Under the pieces are notes generated by a model. That model saw nothing but the letters and a program-made list of their open reading frames with translations. It was not told the DNA's origin and did no database searches. The position numbers were made by a program, and so were the translations under genes. DNA of 64,000 bases from Rhizobium sp. Leaf371 (GTDB taxonomy: Bacteria; Pseudomonadota; Alphaproteobacteria; Rhizobiales; Rhizobiaceae), in the NCBI RefSeq assembly GCF_001424045.1, contig NZ_LMQB01000001.1, forward strand, positions 346,083 through 410,082, in the 5' to 3' direction. The stretch's first letter is position 1. Every line of letters begins with the position of its first letter. This document shows, piece after piece, positions 42,300-52,740 of the stretch.

Positions 42300-42341
42300 G
42301 TCACGTTCCCGGAGCGACTGGGGTGGCAGACGTTTCGGCGC

Positions 42342-43445
42342 TTATGTGTTGAAGCGGAAGTGGATGACGTCGCCGTCCTGGACGACATATTCCTTGCCTT
42401 CGTCCCGCGCCTTGCCGGCTTCCTTCGCGCCGCTTTCGCCACTGAACTGGATGTAGTCGTCATAGGCGATGGTGTTGGCGCGGATGAAGCCGCGTTCGAA
42501 ATCCGAATGGATGACGCCGGCGGCGGCCGGGGCCTTTATGCCGCGCTCGATGGTCCAGGCGCGCGTTTCCTTCGGTCCCACCGTGAAATAGGTGATGAGG
42601 TCTAGCAGCTTGTAGCCGGCGCGGATGAGACGGTCGAGGCCGGCTTCGCTGAGGCCGAGCGCTTCGAGGAACTCCCGCGATTCGTCTTCCGGAAGCTGGG
42701 CGACTTCGGACTCGATGGCTGCAGAAATGACCACGGTTTCCGCGCCCTGCGCCTTGGCCATCACCTCGACGGCACGCGTATGCGCGTTGCCCTCGACCGC
42801 ATCCGTCTCGGAGACATTGCAGACATAGAGGACCGGGTGCGATGTCAGCAGGTTGAGGCTCTTGAGGATCAGGAGTTCCTCGGCGTTGAGCGTGGAGAGC
42901 AGCGTGCGGACCGGCTTGCCCTCGTTCAGAAGCTTCAGCGACGCGTCCATGATGGGAAGGGCGGCGACCGATTCCTTGTCCTTCGAGCTTGCCCGCTTGC
43001 GGGTCTGCTCGGTCCGCCGCTCCAGGCTTTCGAGATCGGCCAGCATCAGTTCGGTTTCGATCGTGTCGGCATCCGCGACGGGATCGATCTTGCCCTCGAC
43101 ATGGGTGATGTCGTCGTCCTCGAAGCAGCGCAGAACGTGCACCACGGCATCGACTTCGCGGATGTTGGCGAGGAACTGGTTGCCGAGACCTTCGCCCTTC
43201 GAGGCGCCGCGCACGAGGCCGGCGATGTCGACGAAGGCGATGCGGGTCGGAATGAGTTCCTTGGACTTGGCGATATCGGCCAGCTTGCGCATCCGCGGAT
43301 CGGGCACGGCGACCTCACCGGTGTTCGGCTCGATGGTGCAGAAGGGATAGTTCGCCGCCTGCGCCTGCGCCGTCTTCGTCAGCGCGTTGAACAGCGTGGA
43401 CTTGCCGACGTTCGGCAGACCGACGATACCGCATTTGAAACCCAT
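42342..43445 (-). CDS. ychF: Ribosome-associated ATPase YchF/OLA1
   Basis: A 367-residue Obg-family ATPase. The P-loop GLPNVGKST (9-17), [20 protein letters not shown] (G3) and the C-terminal TGS domain (about 280-367, [13 protein letters not shown]) are present; the G4 motif is the non-GTPase NxxE form (CNVSE), explaining ATP preference. It is usually encoded next to pth. Here clpS lies between them on the other strand. Confidence 0.95.
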   Translation of the reverse strand: MGFKCGIVGLPNVGKSTLFNALTKTAQAQAANYPFCTIEPNTGEVAVPDPRMRKLADIAKSKELIPTRIAFVDIAGLVRGASKGEGLGNQFLANIREVDAVVHVLRCFEDDDITHVEGKIDPVADADTIETELMLADLESLERRTEQTRKRASSKDKESVAALPIMDASLKLLNEGKPVRTLLSTLNAEELLILKSLNLLTSHPVLYVCNVSETDAVEGNAHTRAVEVMAKAQGAETVVISAAIESEVAQLPEDESREFLEALGLSEAGLDRLIRAGYKLLDLITYFTVGPKETRAWTIERGIKAPAAAGVIHSDFERGFIRANTIAYDDYIQFSGESGAKEAGKARDEGKEYVVQDGDVIHFRFNT

Positions 43446-43662
43446 GGCGTGACGACCCGTCTCTACTCGTTTTGCAATGCGGTGCCTATGGGCGAAAGCG
43501 GCTGAAGGGTCAAGGGGGCGGGCCGCGTGCGGGCGTCCGGACGCTGTTGGAAGACGGGGCCGCGCCTTGAATCTGCTTGGTCACGCTTGAAACCGGTGAC
43601 GCGCGATGTGATATAGCGGCTTGCCTGTTCCCGGGCCTTTTTCGTCGGAAAGGCGCTTGCTC

Positions 43663-43971
43663 ATGAGCGATGATACCACCACCACGCCGAAGACGGTGAC
43701 GCAGCCGAAGCTCCAGCGGCCGAAGCTCTACAAGGTCATTCTTCTGAATGACGACTATACGCCGCGTGACTTCGTCATCATGGTCTTGAAGATCGTGTTC
43801 CGGATGAGCGAGGAGAGCGGTTACCGGATGATGTTGACCGCCCATAAGATGGGCTCCTGCGTTCTCCTGGTCTGCGCCCGCGATATTGCCGAGACAAAGG
43901 CGAAGGAAGCGACCGACCTCGCCAAGGAAGCCGGATTTCCGATGATGCTGACCACCGAGCCCGAAGAGTGA
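43663..43971 (+). CDS. clpS2: ClpS2-type Clp protease adaptor
   Basis: A 102-residue N-end rule adaptor that hands substrates to ClpAP. The binding-pocket motif LLNDDYTPRDFVIMVL and the helix KIVFRMSEESGYRMMLTAHK are present. The ending RDIAETKAKEATDLAKEAGFP is that of the Agrobacterium ClpS2 form rather than ClpS1, which usually adjoins clpA. The start at 43663 (MSDDTTTT) is chosen over 43621 by homology. Confidence 0.85.
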   Translation: MSDDTTTTPKTVTQPKLQRPKLYKVILLNDDYTPRDFVIMVLKIVFRMSEESGYRMMLTAHKMGSCVLLVCARDIAETKAKEATDLAKEAGFPMMLTTEPEE

Positions 43972-44017
43972 TCGCGGCCTTGAAGGCCCCGATCGTGCCG
44001 AGCGCCGGCTCGTCCGT

Positions 44018-44746
44018 CTAGTCGTCCTTGTTGCCGAACATCTTCTTCAGCATGTCCGCCATCGGTCCGGTCGTCGGCAGGATTTTCGGCTGGGCGTGGT
44101 TGCGCGCCGCCCGGATGTGGGACTGACCGGCGGGCTTCTTTGCGGTCGGCGCCTTCGCTCCGGGCTCGGCCGGCGGCGGGCTGCCGGTGGCAAGCGCGAG
44201 CTTGTTCATCAGCTGCGAATCCTCGGCACGGACCAGCATGTCGGCATTGTCCGCCAAAGCCTGGAGAAGCGGCTCGAGCCAGAGCCGGTCGGCCTTGGAA
44301 AAGTCGCCGAGGACGTGGCGTTCCACCTGTTCCTTCGAGCCGGGGTGGCCGATGCCGAGGCGCAGGCGCCGGTAATCGCGGCCGCAATGCGCGTCCATCG
44401 ACTTGATGCCGTTGTGCCCGCCATGGCCGCCGCCCGTCTTCAGCCGCGCCTTTCCCGGCACGAGATCGAGTTCGTCGTAGATCGCGACCACGTTGCCGAC
44501 CGGAACCTTGTAGAAGCGCATCGCCTCGCCGACGGCTTCACCCGAGAGGTTCATGAAGGTCTGCGGCTTCAGGAGGAGCACGCGCTCGCCTCCGAGGTCG
44601 CCTTCCGCAATCTCGGCCTTGAACTTTTTCGACCAAGGCGAAAAGGGATGACGGCGATGGATCGCGTCGAGGGCCATGAAACCGATATTGTGGCGGTTTC
44701 CCGCATATTTCGGGCCCGGATTGCCCAGTCCTGCAAAGATCAACAT
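44018..44746 (-). CDS. pth: Peptidyl-tRNA hydrolase
   Basis: A 242-residue Pth that frees tRNA from stalled peptidyl-tRNA. The catalytic His19 is in [24 protein letters not shown] and [12 protein letters not shown] are conserved. It has a basic C-terminal extension (about 190-242) typical of rhizobial Pth. In many rhizobia rplY directly precedes pth; here two genes lie between them. Confidence 0.93.
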   Translation of the reverse strand: MLIFAGLGNPGPKYAGNRHNIGFMALDAIHRRHPFSPWSKKFKAEIAEGDLGGERVLLLKPQTFMNLSGEAVGEAMRFYKVPVGNVVAIYDELDLVPGKARLKTGGGHGGHNGIKSMDAHCGRDYRRLRLGIGHPGSKEQVERHVLGDFSKADRLWLEPLLQALADNADMLVRAEDSQLMNKLALATGSPPPAEPGAKAPTAKKPAGQSHIRAARNHAQPKILPTTGPMADMLKKMFGNKDD

Positions 44747-44878
44747 TGTCTCGTCTCGGGTCGTTTGCCGGTTCGGTGCAGAACGCGTCGCGTGCGTATG
44801 CTGCGGGAAGGGCTTTCTGCACCTGTCGGGGGCGTCCCTGTCAAGCCGGTTCGTGGGGGGCGAGGCCTCTGGATCGTG

Positions 44879-45658
44879 CTAGTTGCCCGAAATTCGGTAG
44901 CGCTGCTCGATCTCGGCCTGGGTACCGTCCGCAATCATGCGGTCGAGCACCGCCTGCATGGCGGCGATGCGCGCGTCCGGCACGGACGGGTTGCAGGCGA
45001 TGCCGGAGCGTGTGGATTCGACCTTGAGGACCTCTTCGAGAGGCTGATCCTGGCTGCGGAGCTCGTTGAAGGTCTTGCCCGTGATAAGGACGAGATCGAC
45101 GCGGCCGGCGAGCAGCTTCTTGATGGACAGCTCGACGCTTGGCGCCGAATCCAGATGCTGGAAACCCATGGCGAGGGCGATGCGCTCGCCGATGTCGCCA
45201 TTATAGACCGCGACCGTGAAGGCCTTGGCGGCCTCGATCGAGCGGGGGAGGGCCGTGCCGCCGGAGCGGCCGACGAGCAGAAGCGCATCGACATCGAGCG
45301 GAAGCACCCATTTGAATTGCGCGGCGCGCTCGGGAAGAAACGCCGTCGTGAAGATGCAGGTTGCCGGATCCGCCTGTGCCGTTGCGAACGCACGGGCCCA
45401 GGGGACGATGTCGAGCGTGTAGTCCTGATGGATTTCCGTCAGGATCGCGCGAATCTGATCGACCGACGAACCGGTCACCACACCATTCTTCGTGAAGCCG
45501 AAGGGCGGATATTCCTCCGTCAGGAACGTCAGCGTTTTCGGGCCATCAGGAGCGGCGGCCGATTGCGCAGATGCGGCGGTCATGGGAAGAGACGAGCACA
45601 GCATGGCTGTTGCGACCGCCGTTGCGCGTCCCGCTCTCCCTGATCCCGTTTGCTGCAT
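44879..45658 (-). CDS. Periplasmic solute-binding protein (SBP_bac_3 type)
   Basis: A 259-residue protein with a signal peptide (about 1-31) and a family 3 solute-binding fold (KTLTFLTEEYPPFGFTKNG, LLAGRVDLVLITG, DGTQAEIEQRYRISG). No transporter permease or ATPase is nearby. It follows the membrane GGDEF-EAL gene by 64 bases on the same strand, so it may be a sensor subunit for that protein. GGGAG precedes the start. The ligand is unknown, probably an amino acid or similar small molecule by family. Confidence 0.75.
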   Translation of the reverse strand: MQQTGSGRAGRATAVATAMLCSSLPMTAASAQSAAAPDGPKTLTFLTEEYPPFGFTKNGVVTGSSVDQIRAILTEIHQDYTLDIVPWARAFATAQADPATCIFTTAFLPERAAQFKWVLPLDVDALLLVGRSGGTALPRSIEAAKAFTVAVYNGDIGERIALAMGFQHLDSAPSVELSIKKLLAGRVDLVLITGKTFNELRSQDQPLEEVLKVESTRSGIACNPSVPDARIAAMQAVLDRMIADGTQAEIEQRYRISGN

Positions 45659-45722
45659 GCCGGCCGTCGCTCCCTGCCAAATGATCGGGCGTTGGACATG
45701 CCCGTCGGTCCGTTCGAGCCGA

Positions 45723-48095
45723 TCAGGCCGTCGTCGCCTTGGCTTCCGAATTGCTCTCCAGCATTCTCAGCATGTCGCCGATCGGCATCGGCTTGCTGAA
45801 GAAGTAACCCTGGCCATAGTCGATGCCGAGTTTCTTCAGGAGTTCCCAGTCTTCGAGCGTTTCGATGCCTTCGGCCACCGTGTCGTATCCCATCTGGTTG
45901 GAGATGGTGCGGATGCCCTTGATCAGCATGCGGCTCTTGCGGCGGACGTCCACCTCATCGGCCGTCAGCGAGCGGGTGAACGACTGGTCCACCTTGACGA
46001 TATCGACGGGGAAACGGTTGAGATAGCTCAGCGACGAATAGCCGGTGCCGAAATCGTCGAGCGCGATGCGGCAGCCGAATTCGCCGAGCTGCTTCAGCAC
46101 GGCGTGGACATCCGGGCTGTCGAGCATCAGCACGGCTTCGGTGATCTCGATGACGATGCGGCTCGGTGCGATGTGGTTCTTGAGGAGCAGCGCCGCAAGC
46201 TTGTGGGGCAGGGTGGTTTCGAATTGCATCGGTGAGAAGTTCACCGCGAGATAGGTGTCGCCGGTGCCTTCCAGCCGCGAGATCGCCGCGAGATGGCCGA
46301 TGGCCTTTTCCAGAATGCGCTCGCCGACGCGGCCGATCGTGCCGGTCTCCTCGGCGATGCCGATAATGCGGGCCGGGGAGAGGAGACCCTTTTCCGGATG
46401 GTTCAGCCGCATCAGCGCCTCGAAGCCGACGATGCGGCCATCGCTCATGCCGACGATCGGCTGGAGATAGGCTTCGAACCAGTCTTCGCGCAGGCCGCTC
46501 TCGATATGCTGGGCGATCTCGTGCCGCTCCCGGGCAGCGTCGAGCATCGAGGTATCGAACATCTGCTTGCCGTTCTTTCCGCCATGCTTGCGGGCATACA
46601 TGGCGATGTCGGACTTCAGCAGCAGATCCGAGGCGTTTTCGGCATGGACCGGGTAGAGCGCGATGCCCACGCTGCAGCTGACCGAGAGTTCGGTGCCGCG
46701 TACGACGATCGGTTCGGCAAGGCTCGCACAGATGCCGTCGCCGATGTCGCTGGCCAGCATCTCGACGTTCTCGCCATTGATGAGGATCGCGAATTCGTCG
46801 CCGCCGATGCGCGACATGGTGTCTTCGGGCCGCAGTTTGGCGCGAACGCGCGACACGACCTGTCGCAGGACCTCGTCGCCGACCGCATGGCCGAAATTGT
46901 CGTTGATCCATTTGAAGCGATCGAGGTCGATGAACACGCAGGCGAGTTCGCCGGAACGTTCGTCGGCCTTGCGGATGCCGGCATTCAGGGCCGCCTCGAA
47001 GCCCTGGCGGTTGAGGAGACCGGTCAGGTGATCGGTCATGGCCTGCACATGGTTGCGGCTTTCGGCCTGCTTCAGCGCCGTGATATCGGTCATGACGGCG
47101 AGGGCGGCATCTTCCGTCTGCCCGTGATCGAGCGTCATGGTCTCCTGGATGAGGACGCTCATCGTCTCGCCATTCGCCTTGAGGAAAGGAACGGTCACCT
47201 CGCAGGTGTTCTGAAGCCCGGCGGCGATGCGACGGTCGCGATAGGATTCATGGGCCAGGGGGTCGAGGAAATCCGAAAACGGCCGGTCGATGACGGCTTC
47301 CCGCGCATAGCCGGTCTTGCTCAGCCAGAAGTTGCTGACGGCGACGATCCGGTCTTCCAGATCGATCGAAAACAGCATGGCCGGCGTCAGGTTGTAGATT
47401 TCGGTCGAGCGCGCATGGGCGCGGCGCAGCGCGTTCTGCTCGTTTTCGAGACGGCTCTGCATCTCGTTGAATTTGAGCACGAGCGCGCCCATCTCGTCGT
47501 CCGATTCCCATTCGACCCTCTGGCGGGAACCGAACAGGCGGCTCATCTCGATGGCGGCGGTCAGGCGCAGGAGCGGGCGGATGACGGTGATGCGATTGCC
47601 GACGATCGCCGCGATGAACACGACGGCGATGGCGACGATGAGAATGGAGAAGATAACCAGTTCGTCGGTACCGAACCGGGCGAACAGGCCGCTGCTGCGC
47701 ACATGCAGCTCGACCGTTCCGAGGACTTTCCGGCCGGTCTGCGCGTCGTAGACGATGTCGCGGGACAGGATGGCATGGGTGCCGGCCGCCTCGTCGTCGG
47801 TTGCCGGATAGACGGAGGAGAGGCCGGCAGAGGTGCCGGTGACCTTGACGAAGGCGATGTTTCCGTCCGCCGCCAGCGCGTGGGCGATCCGGTCCAGCGC
47901 TTCCGTGTCGAAGTCCCAGAGCGGCTTTGCCAGCGCCTTGGCGCCGGCGTCCAGGATGATCTCGGCCGTGGCCAGCTGCTCGCGCTCGATGCGGCCGGAG
48001 GAGAGGTAGAGGAAGAGCACGATGAGCGGCGCGACGAAGACCAGCATGGCGCCGCAGACGATCGCGACGAAGCGATGTTCCACGGAATGCATCAT
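45723..48095 (-). CDS. Membrane HAMP-PAS-GGDEF-EAL c-di-GMP protein
   Basis: A 790-residue protein: helix 1 (about 9-31), a periplasmic domain (32-146), helix 2 (147-170), HAMP (171-225), PAS (235-350), GGDEF (355-515) and EAL (530-785). The synthase motif RIGGDEF (about 432) and the phosphodiesterase motifs EALMR (about 558) and DDFGTGYSS are intact, so both activities are possible. The periplasmic region and the following binding-protein gene suggest ligand control. The start at 48095 is chosen for the signal-anchor that follows; 48161 is earlier. Confidence 0.85.
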   Translation of the reverse strand: MMHSVEHRFVAIVCGAMLVFVAPLIVLFLYLSSGRIEREQLATAEIILDAGAKALAKPLWDFDTEALDRIAHALAADGNIAFVKVTGTSAGLSSVYPATDDEAAGTHAILSRDIVYDAQTGRKVLGTVELHVRSSGLFARFGTDELVIFSILIVAIAVVFIAAIVGNRITVIRPLLRLTAAIEMSRLFGSRQRVEWESDDEMGALVLKFNEMQSRLENEQNALRRAHARSTEIYNLTPAMLFSIDLEDRIVAVSNFWLSKTGYAREAVIDRPFSDFLDPLAHESYRDRRIAAGLQNTCEVTVPFLKANGETMSVLIQETMTLDHGQTEDAALAVMTDITALKQAESRNHVQAMTDHLTGLLNRQGFEAALNAGIRKADERSGELACVFIDLDRFKWINDNFGHAVGDEVLRQVVSRVRAKLRPEDTMSRIGGDEFAILINGENVEMLASDIGDGICASLAEPIVVRGTELSVSCSVGIALYPVHAENASDLLLKSDIAMYARKHGGKNGKQMFDTSMLDAARERHEIAQHIESGLREDWFEAYLQPIVGMSDGRIVGFEALMRLNHPEKGLLSPARIIGIAEETGTIGRVGERILEKAIGHLAAISRLEGTGDTYLAVNFSPMQFETTLPHKLAALLLKNHIAPSRIVIEITEAVLMLDSPDVHAVLKQLGEFGCRIALDDFGTGYSSLSYLNRFPVDIVKVDQSFTRSLTADEVDVRRKSRMLIKGIRTISNQMGYDTVAEGIETLEDWELLKKLGIDYGQGYFFSKPMPIGDMLRMLESNSEAKATTA

Positions 48096-48245
48096 TGTCT
48101 CGCCCCGGCAATCGCGTCTGTCATGGCCCGTTCCCTGCATTGATCGCACAAGGTTCCGCATGCCGGAACACAGCGCACAATCTTCGGCAACAAGACCACA
48201 AAAGCATTAAATGTTATTGAAGCCACCCGCCGTGGGAGCGAATGC

Positions 48246-48279
48246 AAAAGGCCCGCCTGCGCGATGCAGGCGGGCCTTT
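48246..48279 (-). terminator. Terminator after rplY
   Basis: Perfect 14-base arms 48247-48260 and 48266-48279 (AAAGGCCCGCCTGC and its complement), 5-base loop, U-run on the minus strand. It separates rplY from the GGDEF-EAL gene, which therefore needs its own promoter in 48096-48245. Confidence 0.9.
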
Positions 48280-48322
48280 CGATGCGGCATGGACGCTCGT
48301 AAAGCTTACTTGAAAGTAAGGT

Positions 48323-48973
48323 TTACTCGGCGTTACCTTCGTTCTCGTCTTCGCTGGCAGCTTCAGCAGCCGGCGTGCCTTCTTCTTCTTCAGCCGTCAG
48401 GACGTCCGGAGCGGCGATCGTCGCAACCGTGAAGTCGCGGTCGGTGATCGTCAGCGTCGCGTTCTCGGGCAGCGTGATGTCGGAGATGTGGATGCCGTCG
48501 CCGATCTTGGCCAGACCGCTGAGGTCGACCGTGATGGCGTCCGGGATCGCGTTTGCCGGGACGACCAGTTCGATCGTGTGACGAACGACGTTGAGAACGC
48601 CGCCGTTCTTGATGGCAGCGGACTTGTCTTCGTTTTCGAAGTGAACCGGCACTTCGACGGTCACGACGCTGTTCTTCGACACGCGCAGGAAGTCGACATG
48701 CATGGTGAAATCACGCACCGGATCAAGCTGATAGTCCTTGGGGAGGACCTGGATCTTCTTGCCGTCGACGTCGATCGTGGCAACCGTGGTCATGAAACCG
48801 CCGGCATGAATGAGCCGGGTGACTTCCTTCGTCGACAGGGCGATGGAAATCGGTGTCTGCTTGTCACCATAGATGACCGCAGGAATAAGACCGTTGCGAC
48901 GCAGTTCGCGGGAGGACCCCTTACCTACCCGTTCGCGCGTTTCGGCCTTGAGCTCGTAAGTTGCGTTGCTCAT
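48323..48973 (-). CDS. rplY: 50S ribosomal protein L25, Ctc form
   Basis: A 216-residue L25/TL5/Ctc protein binding 5S rRNA. The N-terminal L25 domain (1-95, [25 protein letters not shown]) and the C-terminal beta domain (about 100-190) are followed by a Glu-rich tail. The start at 48973 has AAAGGT upstream; 49111 would add an unconserved extension. In many rhizobia it sits between prs and pth; here it is distant from prs. Confidence 0.95.
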   Translation of the reverse strand: MSNATYELKAETRERVGKGSSRELRRNGLIPAVIYGDKQTPISIALSTKEVTRLIHAGGFMTTVATIDVDGKKIQVLPKDYQLDPVRDFTMHVDFLRVSKNSVVTVEVPVHFENEDKSAAIKNGGVLNVVRHTIELVVPANAIPDAITVDLSGLAKIGDGIHISDITLPENATLTITDRDFTVATIAAPDVLTAEEEEGTPAAEAASEDENEGNAE

Positions 48974-49229
48974 GGCAATACCTTTCTTGTTGTGAAGCAT
49001 CCGCAGGGCGAAGCCGCCTTGCGGATCGAGGTTTCGAGGCCTCATCCGCGTTTGCCTCCAAGGGTGTCTGCGCGGACGCGCGTCCATAACCGAGAAACCC
49101 CGAAATTGCAATGCTTGCGCGCCCTCGGCCGTTCAGAGGTCGGTAACCGTTCGGGAAGAACGTCGCGGCGCGTTAAGGACCTGATGGGTATGGCCGTGCG
49201 AGATCTCATCCGTCTCTCATAGGTGTTGC

Positions 49230-51326
49230 ATGCTGACAATTCTCTCCTGCGTAGCGCTCGACCATTCGTATCCGCTGCTGCTTGCAGCGCTTGCCGTGTG
49301 TATCCTCGGCTCCGTCCTGACGATGCGGCTTTATGCCCGCGTGCGGCGCACCCAGGGGGTCCAGAAGCTCCACTGGCTGTTTCTGTCGGGATGTATCGGC
49401 GGCTCGACCATCTGGTCGACGCATTTCATCGCGATGATCAGCTATCGCATGTCGCTCGATCACGCCTATGATCCCTTCATGAGCCTCCTGTCGCTCGCCA
49501 TTGCCGTTGGCTTCACGCTGTTCGGCTTTGGCATCACCGCCGGACGCCAGACGGGTGCGACCATCGAGGTCGGTGGCGGTATCGTCGGTCTCGGCATCGT
49601 GGCGATGCATTATGTCGGCATGGCCGCGTTTCTGGTCGAAGGTTTCAAGACATGGGACCCGGTGCTGACCGCCGTCGCAATGGTGCTCTCGGTCGGCTTC
49701 GGCGCGGTTGCCACGAACCGTATCGCGCGGCCGGTTACGCGTTTCTGCAAATATGGCGGCGCGACGAGCCTTATTCTGGCGATCGTCTCGCTGCACTTCA
49801 CCGCGATGGCGGGGATGACGATCGTCCCCGACCCCACCGTCCTGATCCCGGACATGGGCGTGTCGGACAGCGTGTTGGTCGCCATGGTTCTCCTGATCAT
49901 GGCGGTCATGATGGCGCTCGGCGCCTCGGCCTATATCATCGATCTGAATTCCAACCAGTTGGCAGCCGAGCGCTACCGCCATCTTTCGCGGCACGATGCC
50001 TTGACCGGCCTGCCGAACCGGGATGCGCTCCATGAGCATGTCGGCGAGACGATGCGGCAGCCGCGCGACGACACGGCGCGCATGGCGGTCGTGGCCATCG
50101 GCGTCAACCGGTTCAAGGATGTGAACGATGCCCACGGGCAGGCCGTCGGCGACCGGGTTCTGCGGGAGATCGCGGAAAAAGTGTCCGGCGTCCTGCAGAC
50201 CGGCGAGTTTCTGGCCCGCAACGGCGGCGACGAGTTCGTGGCCGTTCTCGACCAGTTCTTCATGAAGGCGGATGCGAAGGAATTCGCCGAGCGGATCCTG
50301 ACCGCCGTCAACCTGCCGATGGATCTGGAGGGACGGCCCTTCCGCGTGACCGCGAGTGCCGGCATCGCACTCTTCCCCGGCTCGGGACAGACCGCGACCG
50401 ATCTTCTCACGCAGGCGGATCTCGCCATGCAGCGCGCAAAATCAACGGGGCCGACGGCCGTCCGGTTCTACAAGCCGAGCATGGATGCGGCCACGCGCGA
50501 TCGCAGCCTCCTGTCCATCGACCTTCACCACGCCATCGACCGGGGCGAACTCGAACTCTACTACCAGCCGCAGAACGATGCCCTGAGCCGGGACATCATC
50601 GGCTACGAGGTGCTGCTGCGCTGGCGGCATCCGACGCGCGGCATGGTGTCGCCCGTCGAGTTCATTCCGCTCGCGGAGCGTACGGGCTTCATCCAGACGC
50701 TGGGCGACTGGGTGCTGGAAACGGCCTGCCGCGAAGCTTCGTCCTGGGCGCAGCCGCTGCGCATTGCCGTCAACGTCGCCCCGGCGCAGCTGGCCGACAG
50801 GCTCCTGCCGCACCGGGTGCGCGACATCCTGCTCCAGACCGGTCTTTCGGCCGACCGTCTCGAACTCGAGATCACCGAATCCGGCATCATCGGCGACCAG
50901 CAGCATGCGCTGCACATCATCCGGCAGCTGAAGGCGATGGGCGTGAAGATCGCCATGGACGATTACGGGACGGGTTATTCCTCGCTGTCGACCCTGCAGA
51001 ATTTTCCGTTCGACAAGATCAAGATCGACCGGAGCTTCGTCGATGGCATCGGCCGCAGCCGGCCGGCCGAAGCGATCGTGCGTTCCACGATCATCCTGGC
51101 GCGCAGCCTCGATATTCCGGTCCTTGCCGAAGGGGTCGAGACGGAGGAGCACATGACCTTCCTGCGCGGCGAGGGGTGCCTGCAGGTGCAGGGCTATCTC
51201 TTCGGAAAGCCGCAACCGCTCTCCGACATCAAGACCGCCGTCATGACGGCCGTCGAGATCGAGCTGTCCCTGGACGACGACGAGACCGTCGATCCGTCGC
51301 CTCTGTCCCCGGCCGTCGCGGCCTGA
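49230..51326 (+). CDS. MHYT-GGDEF-EAL c-di-GMP protein
   Basis: A 698-residue membrane protein. Seven helices form the MHYT domain (1-230) with the repeated motif seen at HFIAM (about 64), MHYVGM (125) and LHFTAM (about 190), thought to bind copper and sense O2, CO or NO. GGDEF follows (NGGDEF at about 330) and EAL (EVLLR at about 459, DDYGTGYSS). Both catalytic sites look intact. It diverges from rplY. Confidence 0.9.
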   Translation: MLTILSCVALDHSYPLLLAALAVCILGSVLTMRLYARVRRTQGVQKLHWLFLSGCIGGSTIWSTHFIAMISYRMSLDHAYDPFMSLLSLAIAVGFTLFGFGITAGRQTGATIEVGGGIVGLGIVAMHYVGMAAFLVEGFKTWDPVLTAVAMVLSVGFGAVATNRIARPVTRFCKYGGATSLILAIVSLHFTAMAGMTIVPDPTVLIPDMGVSDSVLVAMVLLIMAVMMALGASAYIIDLNSNQLAAERYRHLSRHDALTGLPNRDALHEHVGETMRQPRDDTARMAVVAIGVNRFKDVNDAHGQAVGDRVLREIAEKVSGVLQTGEFLARNGGDEFVAVLDQFFMKADAKEFAERILTAVNLPMDLEGRPFRVTASAGIALFPGSGQTATDLLTQADLAMQRAKSTGPTAVRFYKPSMDAATRDRSLLSIDLHHAIDRGELELYYQPQNDALSRDIIGYEVLLRWRHPTRGMVSPVEFIPLAERTGFIQTLGDWVLETACREASSWAQPLRIAVNVAPAQLADRLLPHRVRDILLQTGLSADRLELEITESGIIGDQQHALHIIRQLKAMGVKIAMDDYGTGYSSLSTLQNFPFDKIKIDRSFVDGIGRSRPAEAIVRSTIILARSLDIPVLAEGVETEEHMTFLRGEGCLQVQGYLFGKPQPLSDIKTAVMTAVEIELSLDDDETVDPSPLSPAVAA

Positions 51327-51333
51327 GGCCCGT

Positions 51334-52533
51334 TCAGGATGGATGGCGCGATGCCGCGCGTCTGGACCTGACATGGGTGAGGAGCAGCATGAGCCCGCCC
51401 GCGACGATGCCCCAGAAGGCGCCTGAGATGCCGGCGAAGCTGACGCCGGAGGCTGTCACGAGGAAGGTGATGGCGGCGCCGTCGCGGCTTTCCGCATCCT
51501 TGAAGGCGGCGGCGGCCGAGGTCGCGAAGGCGCTGATCAGCGCGAGACCCGCCACGGCCTGAATGAGCACCGGCGGCGCAAGGCCGACGAGCAGCGTCAC
51601 GGTGGCCGCGAGAAGTCCGAAGACGATGTAGAAGATGCCGGCGATAATGGCCGACCAGTAGCGCCGTGCGGGATCGGAATGCGAATCCGGCCCGGCGCAC
51701 ATGGCCGCCGTGATGGCGGCGAGATTGACCGCGTGGCCACCGAAGGGAACGGCAAACAGCGAAAAGATCCCCGTTGCGGCAAAGAGCGGGCCGGGCTCCG
51801 GTGTATAGCCGTGGACTTTGAGCACGGCGATGCCGGGAATGTTCTGCGACGCCATGGTGACGACGAAGAGAGGCAGGGCGATGGAGACGAGGCCCGCCAC
51901 GGTGAAGACCGGCATGACGAAGACCGGCTCGGGAACGAGCGTCGCGACGAGGCCATCCAGCGCGCCCGGTGGAACATCGATGCCGAAGATGATGACGAGG
52001 GTGAAGGCGAGCAGGGCGGCGGGCACCGCCAGCAGCCGGTTGATTGCTCCGGCGACGGCCCAGGCCAGCACGATCGGCAAGCCGAGGGCGGGATCTGCAC
52101 CCACGGCCTTCACCGGCGCGAAACAGAGCGACACCAGCACGCCGGCGAGCATGGCGTTTGCGAGCGGCGCGGGGATCATGCCGACGAGCCGGCCAAGCGG
52201 GCGCCAGAGGCCGGCGATGACGATCATGACGCCGCAGAGCACGAAGCCGCCGGCGGCCGCCGGGAACCCGCCGGCGATCGCCCCGGAACTGGCGATGAGG
52301 GCCGCCCCCGGCGTCGACCAGGCGATGCTGATCGGAAGGCGGGTCCACACGCTCAACAGGATGGCGAGAATGCCCATGGAGACCGACAGGGCCATGAGCC
52401 CGGAGGCCGCCTCTGCCTCCGTCGCGCCCACGGCCGACAGGCCGTGCAGGATGACGGCGAACGAGCTGGCAAAGCCGACAAAGGCCGTGAGGAGCCCCAT
52501 GAACAGGCTCTGGAAGGAAATGTCGCGCAGCAT
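51334..52533 (-). CDS. benE: Benzoate/H+ symporter family protein BenE
   Basis: A 399-residue permease with 11-12 membrane helices and the BenE pattern (LPISIAWSTPGAALIAS, FGGHAVNLAAITAAMCAG, YIVFGLLAATVTLLV). It would take up benzoate or a related acid with protons. No benzoate oxidation genes are in view, so the substrate is a family inference. Start at 52533 (MLRDISFQ). Its 3' end faces the MHYT gene 7 bases away. Confidence 0.85.
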   Translation of the reverse strand: MLRDISFQSLFMGLLTAFVGFASSFAVILHGLSAVGATEAEAASGLMALSVSMGILAILLSVWTRLPISIAWSTPGAALIASSGAIAGGFPAAAGGFVLCGVMIVIAGLWRPLGRLVGMIPAPLANAMLAGVLVSLCFAPVKAVGADPALGLPIVLAWAVAGAINRLLAVPAALLAFTLVIIFGIDVPPGALDGLVATLVPEPVFVMPVFTVAGLVSIALPLFVVTMASQNIPGIAVLKVHGYTPEPGPLFAATGIFSLFAVPFGGHAVNLAAITAAMCAGPDSHSDPARRYWSAIIAGIFYIVFGLLAATVTLLVGLAPPVLIQAVAGLALISAFATSAAAAFKDAESRDGAAITFLVTASGVSFAGISGAFWGIVAGGLMLLLTHVRSRRAASRHPS

Positions 52534-52740
52534 GATGGTCCGTCGAAAAGAATGCGGGAAAGCCGGCCGATGTCGGCCAGGGTCCGTTTCGCTGTAGCAA
52601 GTCGGAGGCTCCGAGAACACAGGCCAGCGCGATTTTTTACCGTGCCGGCGTCCTGATGCGACCTCTCTTTTCCGCTGCATGGACGTTTGGGGAAATCCCG
52701 GTATAGTGCCCGGACCGTCAGCTTTCGGGGAGGAGAGCGG

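Noticed and set aside
46293-48143. 616-codon frame opposite the GGDEF-EAL gene
   Set aside because: Antisense to intact catalytic motifs on the other strand.
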